Source: a virus
Reading direction: 5' to 3' (one strand)
IMG/VR virus record: IMGVR_UViG_3300027847_002824
Span: 1 to 55,640 of that record
DNA: 55,640 nt
Part shown: positions 49,795-55,640 of the stretch, piece after piece
Layout of the letters: each line of letters begins with the position of its first letter
Numbering within the stretch: the stretch's first letter is position 1
Notes under the pieces: generated by a model
Databases searched by the model: none
Told to the model about the DNA's origin: nothing
What the model saw: only the letters and a program-made list of their open reading frames with translations
Translations under genes and position numbers: made by a program

Positions 49795-50264
49795 TTCCCG
49801 AAGGTGCCCGGACCTTGTTGTTGCTGGTTTTGTCCAGTCTGAGGCACCATGTTTGGATGTTGTTGCATCATTTTAAGATACTCTTCGTCGCCCCCGTCGT
49901 TGCCAAGTCCTTCGTCTTCGCCGTCGTCTGGGATTTCGTCTGCCATTTTAATTTGATCCCAGTTTTGTTTAAGATCATCCCACATCTGCTTGAACTTGTT
50001 AATCTTGGGGGTATCGGCGTCATCTCCATCAGGAAGACCCATATCCATGTGCTCGATGTCAGAATCTATGGCAAGGATGCGATCTTGTTCTTTTTTTGAT
50101 TTTGTTTCGATTTCTTGAGAATCGACCTGTGGTTGTAGGTTTGTACGCTTTACTTCGTCAGAAGCAGTGGTACCAGTGTTCTTATTAACCATAGGAGGAG
50201 CCATTTCAGGGCTAGCAGCACCTAAACTTGCCTCGTCTTCCATCCATTGTTTGAAGTTTGCCAT
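49791..50264 (-). CDS. Acidic late-type protein with MANFKQWMED leader
   Basis: 157 residues. The leader MANFKQWMEDEASL is followed by Pro/Thr-rich linker, acidic helices (KQMWDDLKQNWDQIKM) and a Gln/Asn/Gly-rich tail. There is no strong RBS; a TATAAT box lies on the minus strand about 35 bases upstream. Scaffold-like or internal head protein is a guess based on leader and composition. Confidence 0.62.
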   Translation of the reverse strand: MANFKQWMEDEASLGAASPEMAPPMVNKNTGTTASDEVKRTNLQPQVDSQEIETKSKKEQDRILAIDSDIEHMDMGLPDGDDADTPKINKFKQMWDDLKQNWDQIKMADEIPDDGEDEGLGNDGGDEEYLKMMQQHPNMVPQTGQNQQQQGPGTFGN

Positions 50265-50333
50265 ACTTTATGTATTTCTCTAACTTGATTTTTCTATTAT
50301 ACTGTAGAGACAATTCTAATTTTTGGAGGACAC

Positions 50334-51005
50334 ATGGCAAGACAGAGCAAAGATCAAGTTCTTTATGATGCTCACACTCATGCTGTAAATCTTAATTTAC
50401 GTGACATATATCTTCACAGCTATTATGTTAAAGACGATGAATCCGAGCCGGGCGTGGAGTATAGACAAGCTACCACGTTCATAAAGAATTTGCATATAAT
50501 GGATCAAGGGGTTGATCCAAAGCCTATTTTGGTACACCTTCATTCTGATGGTGGTTGCTGGAACAACGGAATGGCTATTTTCAATTCTGTACAATTTTCC
50601 CGATCCTACATTACGATGTTGTGTTACTCACAAGCGTCTTCAATGAGCGGAATAATCCTTCAGTCCCCTCAGTTAAGAATCATGATGCCAGATTGTCATT
50701 TTATGATGCACCATGGATCAGGAGGATATGAAGGACATCCATTTGCTGTAAAGACGGCGGCAGATTTTGACATCATGGCCTGCAAACGGATGTTGACTAT
50801 TTTTGCAGAACGGGCTATAAAAGGTCCGTACTTTGCTAAAAGAAAGTCAACAACGGTTGAGTCTGTGTACAGATTCTTCGATAAGAAGATTAAGGACAAG
50901 ATAGATTGGTTTCTGGATGCTGAAGAAGCAGTCTTTTATGGACTTGCAGATGCAGTTTTAGGATCGAAAGATTATCCAGATGTTCAATCGTTAAGAGAGG
51001 AATGA
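50334..51005 (+). CDS. ClpP/crotonase-fold serine protease-like protein
   Basis: 223 residues. The core ILVHLHSDGGCWNNGMAIFN, then SQASSMSGIILQS with the likely nucleophile Ser103, then RIMMPDCHFMMHHGSG with the likely catalytic His126, follows ClpP. Asp/Glu candidates follow in FLDAEEAVFYGLADAVL. ClpP-like enzymes serve as ATP-dependent proteases or, in many phages, as head maturation proteases. The leader-bearing small proteins here could be its substrates, but that is inference. GGAGG precedes ATG 50334. Confidence 0.8.
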   Translation: MARQSKDQVLYDAHTHAVNLNLRDIYLHSYYVKDDESEPGVEYRQATTFIKNLHIMDQGVDPKPILVHLHSDGGCWNNGMAIFNSVQFSRSYITMLCYSQASSMSGIILQSPQLRIMMPDCHFMMHHGSGGYEGHPFAVKTAADFDIMACKRMLTIFAERAIKGPYFAKRKSTTVESVYRFFDKKIKDKIDWFLDAEEAVFYGLADAVLGSKDYPDVQSLREE

Positions 51006-51009
51006 TGAG

Positions 51010-51762
51010 ATGCCAGAGGCGAACAAGAACTCCAGTTACCGTACACGTTATGAGGAATCGAGATGGGTTACGAATCACTTGATTGGGATTCTTGCGGCTC
51101 GAAATCATTTTCATGATGTTAAACCAGCCACTACAGAACAAGACAAGCAAGGACTGGATTACTGGTGCCAGTTTGAATCAGGTGGGTTATGGATTCCTAA
51201 TCAGTTCAAGTTGCGTGTGGCAGGTAAAGATGGACAAAGAGATTGTCCAGTAGTTTTTCGACAGCCTTTTTTTGGGTGCGATGTTGGCTACAGCAATAAA
51301 TCCAATGTCGGACTTAACAAACTGGGACGTGATTATGTTGCCATTGTTAATGGAAAAAACAAGCTTTATTACGTTGCTGTGAAGAATGCCAATACTGGTC
51401 TTTATGATGAAATTTACATCATCAGAACTGTGATCTTGAAGAAGATCATCACTCGGTTGGAATCAGAGTGGATCAATCAGACACAATTTGATACTTGTGA
51501 AGGACTCGAAGTTCGCAATCCCTTCTACACATATTCTGAAGGAAAATTGACCAGAGAGAGATTGAATCAAACTGGCAACATAAACGCTGTTGCATATTCC
51601 AATGATGAGGGACAAGTTTGGCTGCAAAAGGTTGGGAACGAGAGATTCCATAAAATCAATTGTTATGTTAAAGAATCTTTGAAAGAAAAATCTTTTAAGA
51701 TTGATCAAAGAGATGCAGAAATACTTAACCGAGAATTTCTTTCATGGAGGAAAGAACGATGA
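51010..51762 (+). CDS. Putative nuclease-like protein
   Basis: 250 residues. EQDKQGLDYWCQFESGG followed by NQFKLRV resembles a restriction-type nuclease core (acidic residue, G-x-D, Q-x-K). The C-terminal part is Lys- and Arg-rich. It starts 4 bases after the ClpP-like gene and overlaps the next. Assignment is tentative. Confidence 0.45.
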   Translation: MPEANKNSSYRTRYEESRWVTNHLIGILAARNHFHDVKPATTEQDKQGLDYWCQFESGGLWIPNQFKLRVAGKDGQRDCPVVFRQPFFGCDVGYSNKSNVGLNKLGRDYVAIVNGKNKLYYVAVKNANTGLYDEIYIIRTVILKKIITRLESEWINQTQFDTCEGLEVRNPFYTYSEGKLTRERLNQTGNINAVAYSNDEGQVWLQKVGNERFHKINCYVKESLKEKSFKIDQRDAEILNREFLSWRKER

Positions 51763-51965
51763 ACCTTCCAGCTAACATTTTACTGAGTGACGAGTTCGCA
51801 GAATTCTCTGGCAAAGTAACTGCTTTGCATGAGAGGAAGAAAGAACTCAATGCAGAGTTTAAGAAGATTTATGAAAGTCATAAATCTGCCGTAGCTGCTA
51901 TTGACGCAGAAGCCGTTGCGCTGCAAAATGACTTTGCAAAACCGGACTCAGAAGAGGAGAAGTAA
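51759..51965 (+). CDS. Small coiled-coil protein
   Basis: 68 residues from ATG 51759 (GGAGGAAAG upstream, ATGA overlap). Helical with heptad-like spacing (KVTALHERKKELNAEFKKIY), ending in an acidic tail. Function unknown. Confidence 0.65.
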   Translation: MNLPANILLSDEFAEFSGKVTALHERKKELNAEFKKIYESHKSAVAAIDAEAVALQNDFAKPDSEEEK

Positions 51966-52238
51966 ATGGGATGTTTACTTGCTATAATTTCATTGATGAT
52001 GCCAAGGTTTGTGCTGATCGTCATTGCGATAGCAACTGACTGGATCGGTCAAGCTTATGACGAAATGGTTTGGCCGATACTTGGATGGATGTTTATGCCA
52101 TATACCACAATAGCTTATATGGCAGCTATGTTGAACAATGATCATCAAGTTAGCGGTGGATGGCTGGTGTTAATGATAGTCGCTGTGCTGTTTGATCTTG
52201 GTGGTCAAGGAAGCAGCGTTTCAAGTAGTTCTGATTAA
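51966..52238 (+). CDS. Small membrane protein, three hydrophobic segments
   Basis: 90 residues. Spans at about 3-24, 35-54 and 64-80 with short loops; TDWIGQAYDEMVWPILGWMF is reminiscent of small bacterial membrane proteins of unknown role. Ser-rich end. It starts immediately after the previous stop with GAGGAG upstream. Confidence 0.7.
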   Translation: MGCLLAIISLMMPRFVLIVIAIATDWIGQAYDEMVWPILGWMFMPYTTIAYMAAMLNNDHQVSGGWLVLMIVAVLFDLGGQGSSVSSSSD

Positions 52239-52253
52239 CGACAAGGATGTCAC

Positions 52254-53642
52254 ATGCACCACCCCATTACCGGATTTGAGCATATTCACAGACACTCTGA
52301 CTTCTCGCTCATGGATGGCTTTGCCAAGGTCCATGAGTATGCCGAGAGACAGAAGGAAATCAATCAGAAGTTTCTGTGCATTACAGATCATGGTGTGATG
52401 GGTGCGGTGCCACAGCAAGTGAAGGAGTGCGAGAAGCATAACCTTTTCCCGATGTTTGGCTGTGAGCTTTATGTTAACTCGATGCAACCAAAAGTTGAGA
52501 ATCGATACCAATCAGCAGAATTCAGAAAAAGTCTTGGCAACGGGGTTGATAAAAAGTCCCCCGAGCAAGCCAAGTTTGATAAATCATCTCATCTTCTTGC
52601 AGTTGCTTATACGAACGAAGGATATAAAAACCTTGTTCGCTTAACCTCTTGGTCTTGGATTCACGGATACTACCGTAAGCCCAGAGTCAACCATGATGTC
52701 CTCATGCAATACAAAGAGGGCATTATCTTTACCAGCACATGTGGCAACAGCGAGATTGCCAACGCTCTCTTTAATGAAGGAGAAGATGCAGCGTTCCAAA
52801 TGTTGGAAAAGTACATCGCTATGTTTTCGCCGAACTTCTATCTTGAGTTGATGATGCTCGATTGGAAGATGCAGAAACCATACGATATATTTCTCATTAA
52901 AGCTCACGAAAAGTATGGCCTGCCAATCATCATGACACAGGATTGTCACTACTGCAAGAAAGAGCACAGCCACAATCAACGGCTGCAACTCATGCAGCAG
53001 AATCGGCGTACCATTCAAGAGATCAATGCCTTGATCGAGTCTGGTGAGGCTGACGATTTGTTTGAACTTCAAGATGAAAATCTTTGGCTTAAGTCAGAAG
53101 ATGAACTTAATGCTAAATGGGAGCTTGATTACAAGGATGTTATTGATTACGAACTTTTCAAACAATCTAAATCAAATACTGTGGCTTTGTGTGAAAGAGC
53201 CAAAGGTGTTGAAATTGATCGAACCATCAAGCTTCCTAAAGTTCCAGATGCCGATGTGGTGCTTATGGAAGAGATTAAAAAAGGTTTCGTTGCTCGCCAT
53301 TGTCCACGAACTCCAGTGTACTCTAAGAGAATTCAAGAAGAGTATGAGTTGATTTGTGAGAAGGGTTTCGCTTCTTACTTCATTGTTCAGAAGATGATGA
53401 CAGACGAAGCACGATCAGAAGGGCCTAAGATCATTGGTTTTGGAGATGGTTCTGAAGCTGTCGGGCCGGGTCGAGGTAGCCAGTGTGGATCGCTGATTGC
53501 TTATTGTCTTCGGCTTCATGATGTCGAACCGATCATTCATGACTTAAGATTTTCTCGATTTTTGTCACCGGCTCGTGGTGGTAAGCAGCAGAAGATCAGA
53601 CATTCAATTGAACCTATTGCACATGAGGAGGTGCCATTATGA
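52254..53642 (+). CDS. DnaE-like PHP-domain protein truncated before the polymerase active site
   Basis: 462 residues. The PHP domain of bacterial DNA polymerase III alpha is intact: HIHRHSDFSLMDG, FLCITDHGVMGAV, MFGCELYVNS, TQDCHY. After a helical part it reaches the start of the polymerase palm (GFASYFIVQKM; VGPGRGSQCGSLIAYCLRL; LRFSRFLSPAR) and then ends in an unrelated tail of about 20 residues. In DnaE the catalytic Asp triad comes directly after this point and is absent. It may be a remnant, a split polymerase whose other part lies elsewhere, or a PHP nuclease that has been kept on its own. Confidence 0.82.
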   Translation: MHHPITGFEHIHRHSDFSLMDGFAKVHEYAERQKEINQKFLCITDHGVMGAVPQQVKECEKHNLFPMFGCELYVNSMQPKVENRYQSAEFRKSLGNGVDKKSPEQAKFDKSSHLLAVAYTNEGYKNLVRLTSWSWIHGYYRKPRVNHDVLMQYKEGIIFTSTCGNSEIANALFNEGEDAAFQMLEKYIAMFSPNFYLELMMLDWKMQKPYDIFLIKAHEKYGLPIIMTQDCHYCKKEHSHNQRLQLMQQNRRTIQEINALIESGEADDLFELQDENLWLKSEDELNAKWELDYKDVIDYELFKQSKSNTVALCERAKGVEIDRTIKLPKVPDADVVLMEEIKKGFVARHCPRTPVYSKRIQEEYELICEKGFASYFIVQKMMTDEARSEGPKIIGFGDGSEAVGPGRGSQCGSLIAYCLRLHDVEPIIHDLRFSRFLSPARGGKQQKIRHSIEPIAHEEVPL

Positions 53643-53867
53643 CAGACGAAAGAGTAACTAAAAGAGATATTGAAAAGCTGAGATCATATAATGGCTCAGA
53701 GACAGAGGCCGCTAGGATTGTAGCTTTAGGCAATTAGGCAATTAGGCAATTTGGCCATCGCACAAGCTATTGATCGCTTGACCAAGCAAGTCAAGCGAGT
53801 CATTGATACTGAAATGCCACCTGAATCTAAAGATGGAAAGGCTGGCTGGGAAGATTTTAACTCTTGA
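53639..53867 (+). pseudogene. Small gene broken by an 8-bp repeat expansion
   Basis: ATG 53639 (GAGGAGG upstream, ATGA overlap) gives 32 codons ending at a TAG inside three copies of TTAGGCAA (53726-53749). With only one copy the frame would run on to 53867 as a 70-residue helical protein: ALGNLAIAQAIDRLTKQV and so on, ending WEDFNS. The two extra copies add 16 bases and shift the frame. A slippage mutation, an on/off switch, or an assembly error could explain it. Function unknown. Confidence 0.6.
53726..53749 (+). repeat. Three perfect tandem copies of TTAGGCAA
   Basis: 8-bp unit, three copies, in a coding region. Only a one-copy allele keeps the frame open; any larger number reads TAG. Confidence 0.95.
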
Positions 53868-53879
53868 AAGTTACTTGAG

Positions 53880-53987
53880 ATGTTTGCTTTCTTAGCTTTA
53901 ATATTTTTTCTGAATGGAGATTCAGAAACCGGGTTTTTATTTCTTATATTATGGCTCTTATTTGAGTCAGGAGGAGACGACGAATGA
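53880..53987 (+). CDS. 35-residue membrane peptide
   Basis: ATG 53880 gives MFAFLALIFFLNGDSETG, a second hydrophobic run FLFLILWLLF, and an acidic end ESGGDDE. Its last codons form the AGGAGGAG RBS of the next gene, and its stop overlaps that start (ATGA). Its own RBS is poor. Likely a small membrane protein. Confidence 0.5.
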   Translation: MFAFLALIFFLNGDSETGFLFLILWLLFESGGDDE

Positions 53988-54325
53988 GTACAGTACATGT
54001 AAACGGAAGAGTCATAGAAGTCCCAGATGGCTCTAGCATCAACATTATGGGGAACAAGCTGTATGTGAATGGCTTGGAGTGGGAAGGCGACGACGGAGGC
54101 GATGGGCGTCTTAATGGCGTTGTCAGAGTGGAACTGTCTGGAGACATCAAAGAAGTGAAGACAGATTCCTCTTTGCATGTTCATGGCGACATTAAAGGGG
54201 CTGTATCAGTCGGCGGCTCTGTCAAATGTGAAAATATCACAGGTCATGTAAAGGCCGGTGGTTCTGTCACATGTAAAGATGTGGCTGGCAGTGTCACTGC
54301 TGCTGGATCAGTTATGAGACTTTGA
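53984..54325 (+). CDS. Beta-solenoid (bactofilin-like) protein
   Basis: 113 residues. The C-terminal half is a run of repeats of the type GDIKGAVSVGGSV, GHVKAGGSVTC, GSVTAAGSV, as in right-handed beta-solenoids of bactofilins. The N-terminal half is a small strand-rich domain with acidic Gly loop (EGDDGGDG). It may form filaments or a fibre-like element. AGGAGG precedes the ATG. Confidence 0.62.
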   Translation: MSTVHVNGRVIEVPDGSSINIMGNKLYVNGLEWEGDDGGDGRLNGVVRVELSGDIKEVKTDSSLHVHGDIKGAVSVGGSVKCENITGHVKAGGSVTCKDVAGSVTAAGSVMRL

Positions 54326-54352
54326 AACATAAAATTTGGATTGGAGGCAAGG

Positions 54353-54703
54353 ATGCCAAGTACACTAGACGATTACGAAGAGTTTGTGTTAAGATTAGCT
54401 TCTCCTCAATCTACGGAAACGCCAGAGATGCAATTGGTGCTAGGTGGACTGGGATTGTGTGGTGAAGCTGGTGAATTCGCTGATCATGTGAAGAAGGTTG
54501 TTTTCCATGGTCAGGAAATTAACAAAGAAGAAGCTGTCAAAGAACTGGGTGATGTAATGTGGTATCTGGCGTTTGCCGCTAGAACCATTGGGAGCAGCTT
54601 GCAAGAGGTTATTGATGGTAATGTTAAAAAGCTTTCTGATCGTTACCCAGATGGGGTATTTGATCAAAGTCGATCTCATGCGCAAGGAGAAGAAAGCGAG
54701 TGA
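54353..54703 (+). CDS. MazG-like nucleotide pyrophosphohydrolase
   Basis: 116 residues from ATG 54353 with GGAGG upstream. GLCGEAGEFADHVKK and EEAVKELGDVMWYLAF give the E-x-x-E...E-x-x-D metal site of MazG-like enzymes, which cleave NTPs or related nucleotides to monophosphates. Phages use these to adjust nucleotide pools or alarmone-like signals. Confidence 0.88.
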   Translation: MPSTLDDYEEFVLRLASPQSTETPEMQLVLGGLGLCGEAGEFADHVKKVVFHGQEINKEEAVKELGDVMWYLAFAARTIGSSLQEVIDGNVKKLSDRYPDGVFDQSRSHAQGEESE

Positions 54704-54706
54704 CCC

Positions 54707-55132
54707 ATGCTCGATATGATTTTTCAGTTCATGGGATACACATTCGCTTTTTGGATGGCATGGAAAGTTTTTGATGGCATTTATCACAGGCTCAAGGGAG
54801 ATGTGGGTTCTTGTTATCCATGTGGCAAAAAGGGCCTTGAGATCATCAGGCTTAACGCTTTGGTCGAAAGATTGACTCGTGAAAAGAAAGAAATGGAATC
54901 TACCAATTCTTTTCAAGAAAAAGATGAGATCATAGCTATCAAAATTCTAAATGTCGCAGGCCAAGGCACAATTGAAGACATTTATGGAATTGGGCCAATG
55001 AAAGCCAAGAGATTAGTTGAGGCTAGGCCATTTTACTCATACAAAGATGTTGAAAAAGTGGTGCCGGGCTTCAGGTCAACTATTATTGCTTGGGCAAAAA
55101 GGTGGGAACGGAGTTTTTCTCAGGTTCATTAA
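54707..55132 (+). CDS. Membrane-anchored helix-hairpin-helix protein
   Basis: 141 residues. A hydrophobic N-terminus (about 4-22, IFQFMGYTFAFWMAWKVF) is followed by a coiled part and a helix-hairpin-helix: IYGIGPMKAKRLVEARPFYS, then KDVEKVVPGF. This could tether DNA to the membrane. Starts 4 bases after mazG. Function inferred only. Confidence 0.68.
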   Translation: MLDMIFQFMGYTFAFWMAWKVFDGIYHRLKGDVGSCYPCGKKGLEIIRLNALVERLTREKKEMESTNSFQEKDEIIAIKILNVAGQGTIEDIYGIGPMKAKRLVEARPFYSYKDVEKVVPGFRSTIIAWAKRWERSFSQVH

Positions 55133-55181
55133 ATTGCCATGGTAGACGTAAATAGTTTAGCCAATTTAAGCAGGAGGAGAG

Positions 55182-55640
55182 TTGACAACTTATAATGAAA
55201 TCACTTCAGGTGGTAGTATATCTACCGGGGTGGCGAACCAAAGCATTATTGCACGTCCAAGGTTAGTTGCACAAAAACATACAATCACTTTTGAAGTTGA
55301 TCTTAATCCTTCAATGAATGAAGTTTTTGGTCCGATAACTAATCAGAAAAATGTGGCCGTTTACAACGTCCGAACTGTTCCTCATGAGGTGGTGCTGACA
55401 GAACAAAGACAGTACAACAGATCAATGTGGATACCGGGATTGAGTTCCGTCCATGGTAGAAATCTAAAACATGGAGAAAGAGTGGCGGTACAAGGCAGTC
55501 AGGCTCAGTATGCCTTAAAGATGTTTACCACAGCTAATGGCCCACCGGTTTCTGGGATGGAATTACTTAAAGTGGTGGATGAAGAAACTGTTGTCCCAAG
55601 AGGTTTTTATCCTCCGGTGACTCATCCGAATACACCTTAG
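55182..55640 (+). CDS. Unknown, possibly structural protein
   Basis: 152 residues from a TTG at 55182; AGGAGGAG just upstream and no ATG in frame nearby make the TTG start convincing. Stop codon TAG is the last codon of the window. Strand-rich sequence without a membrane span (ITFEVDLNPSMNEVFG; VAVYNVRTVPHEVV) and a Pro-rich end. It may be a virion decoration or head protein. Confidence 0.6.
   Translation: MTTYNEITSGGSISTGVANQSIIARPRLVAQKHTITFEVDLNPSMNEVFGPITNQKNVAVYNVRTVPHEVVLTEQRQYNRSMWIPGLSSVHGRNLKHGERVAVQGSQAQYALKMFTTANGPPVSGMELLKVVDEETVVPRGFYPPVTHPNTP

Noticed and set aside
55181-55200. TTGACA...TATAAT promoter at the start of the last gene
   Set aside because: The two boxes are only a few bases apart, far from 17; they are coding sequence after the TTG start.
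1-55640. CRISPR array, integrase, transposase or attachment site
   Set aside because: No spaced repeats, no recombinase catalytic domain and no duplicated att-like core were seen. The HTH at 11164 resembles a recombinase end but lacks the catalytic domain.

Overview
The window reads as part of the genome of a large, probably lytic, tailed dsDNA phage with T4-type replication logic. I see no integrase, repressor, rRNA, tRNA or CRISPR array. Genes are packed tightly, with many ATGA/TAATG overlaps, in blocks on both strands. Base composition is moderately AT-rich throughout. Four clean sigma70-like promoters (16503, 19688, 37454, 43231) and several stem-plus-T-run terminators suggest at least part of the genome is read by a standard bacterial RNA polymerase. 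HldE and a GT9-type glycosyltransferase make a Gram-negative-type host likely, but that is inference.

Layout. 1-2579: a partial gene, then a minus-strand set with a sulfotransferase-like protein. 2580-3212: a gene-free stretch that looks like a structured RNA. 3213-18958: replication and recombination block with a short family A DNA polymerase, a sigma-like protein, a DNA methyltransferase, a ParB-like protein, a Nudix hydrolase, a DnaB-type helicase, a UvsY-like protein, an HTH-methyltransferase-kinase fusion, a tyrosine-phosphatase-like protein, a gp32-like ssDNA-binding protein and a UvsX/RecA recombinase. 18955-25815: an amidoligase, a stand-alone DnaQ-type exonuclease, a Hel308-like helicase and small unknown proteins. 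26261-30851: thioredoxin, FmdB-like zinc ribbon, dNMP kinase, cupin, deoxyribosyltransferase-like protein and a class II fructose-bisphosphatase (GlpX).

30833-37439 is mostly minus-strand: a three-gene proton-channel-like set (MotA/ExbB-like, MotB/ExbD-like and a Gly/Lys-rich membrane protein), a TnsA-like nuclease, a paralogous pair, and small proteins that share an N-terminal leader. 37454-41406: a promoter-RNA-terminator unit, ThyA, a putative nuclease, DHFR, an attenuator-like structure and bifunctional HldE. 41482-43208: HNH proteins, a cysteine-rich lipoprotein and two leader-bearing proteins. 43231-49794: a promoter followed by PrkA, YhbH (DUF444), a TPR/GT9 glycosyltransferase-like protein and SpoVR. 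50334-55640: a ClpP-like protease, a putative nuclease, a truncated DnaE-like PHP protein, a repeat-broken gene, MazG and small membrane proteins.

How it fits together. The polymerase seems to lack a working proofreading domain, which the DnaQ-like protein may supply. gp32, UvsX, UvsY and DnaB-like proteins imply recombination-dependent replication. ThyA, DHFR, dNMP kinase, thioredoxin, Nudix and MazG serve nucleotide supply and clean-up. The most unusual content is a set of genes normally found in bacteria: the PrkA-YhbH-SpoVR stress module, the proton-channel-like triad, and carbohydrate genes (GlpX, HldE, GT9) that could act on heptose metabolism or the cell envelope.
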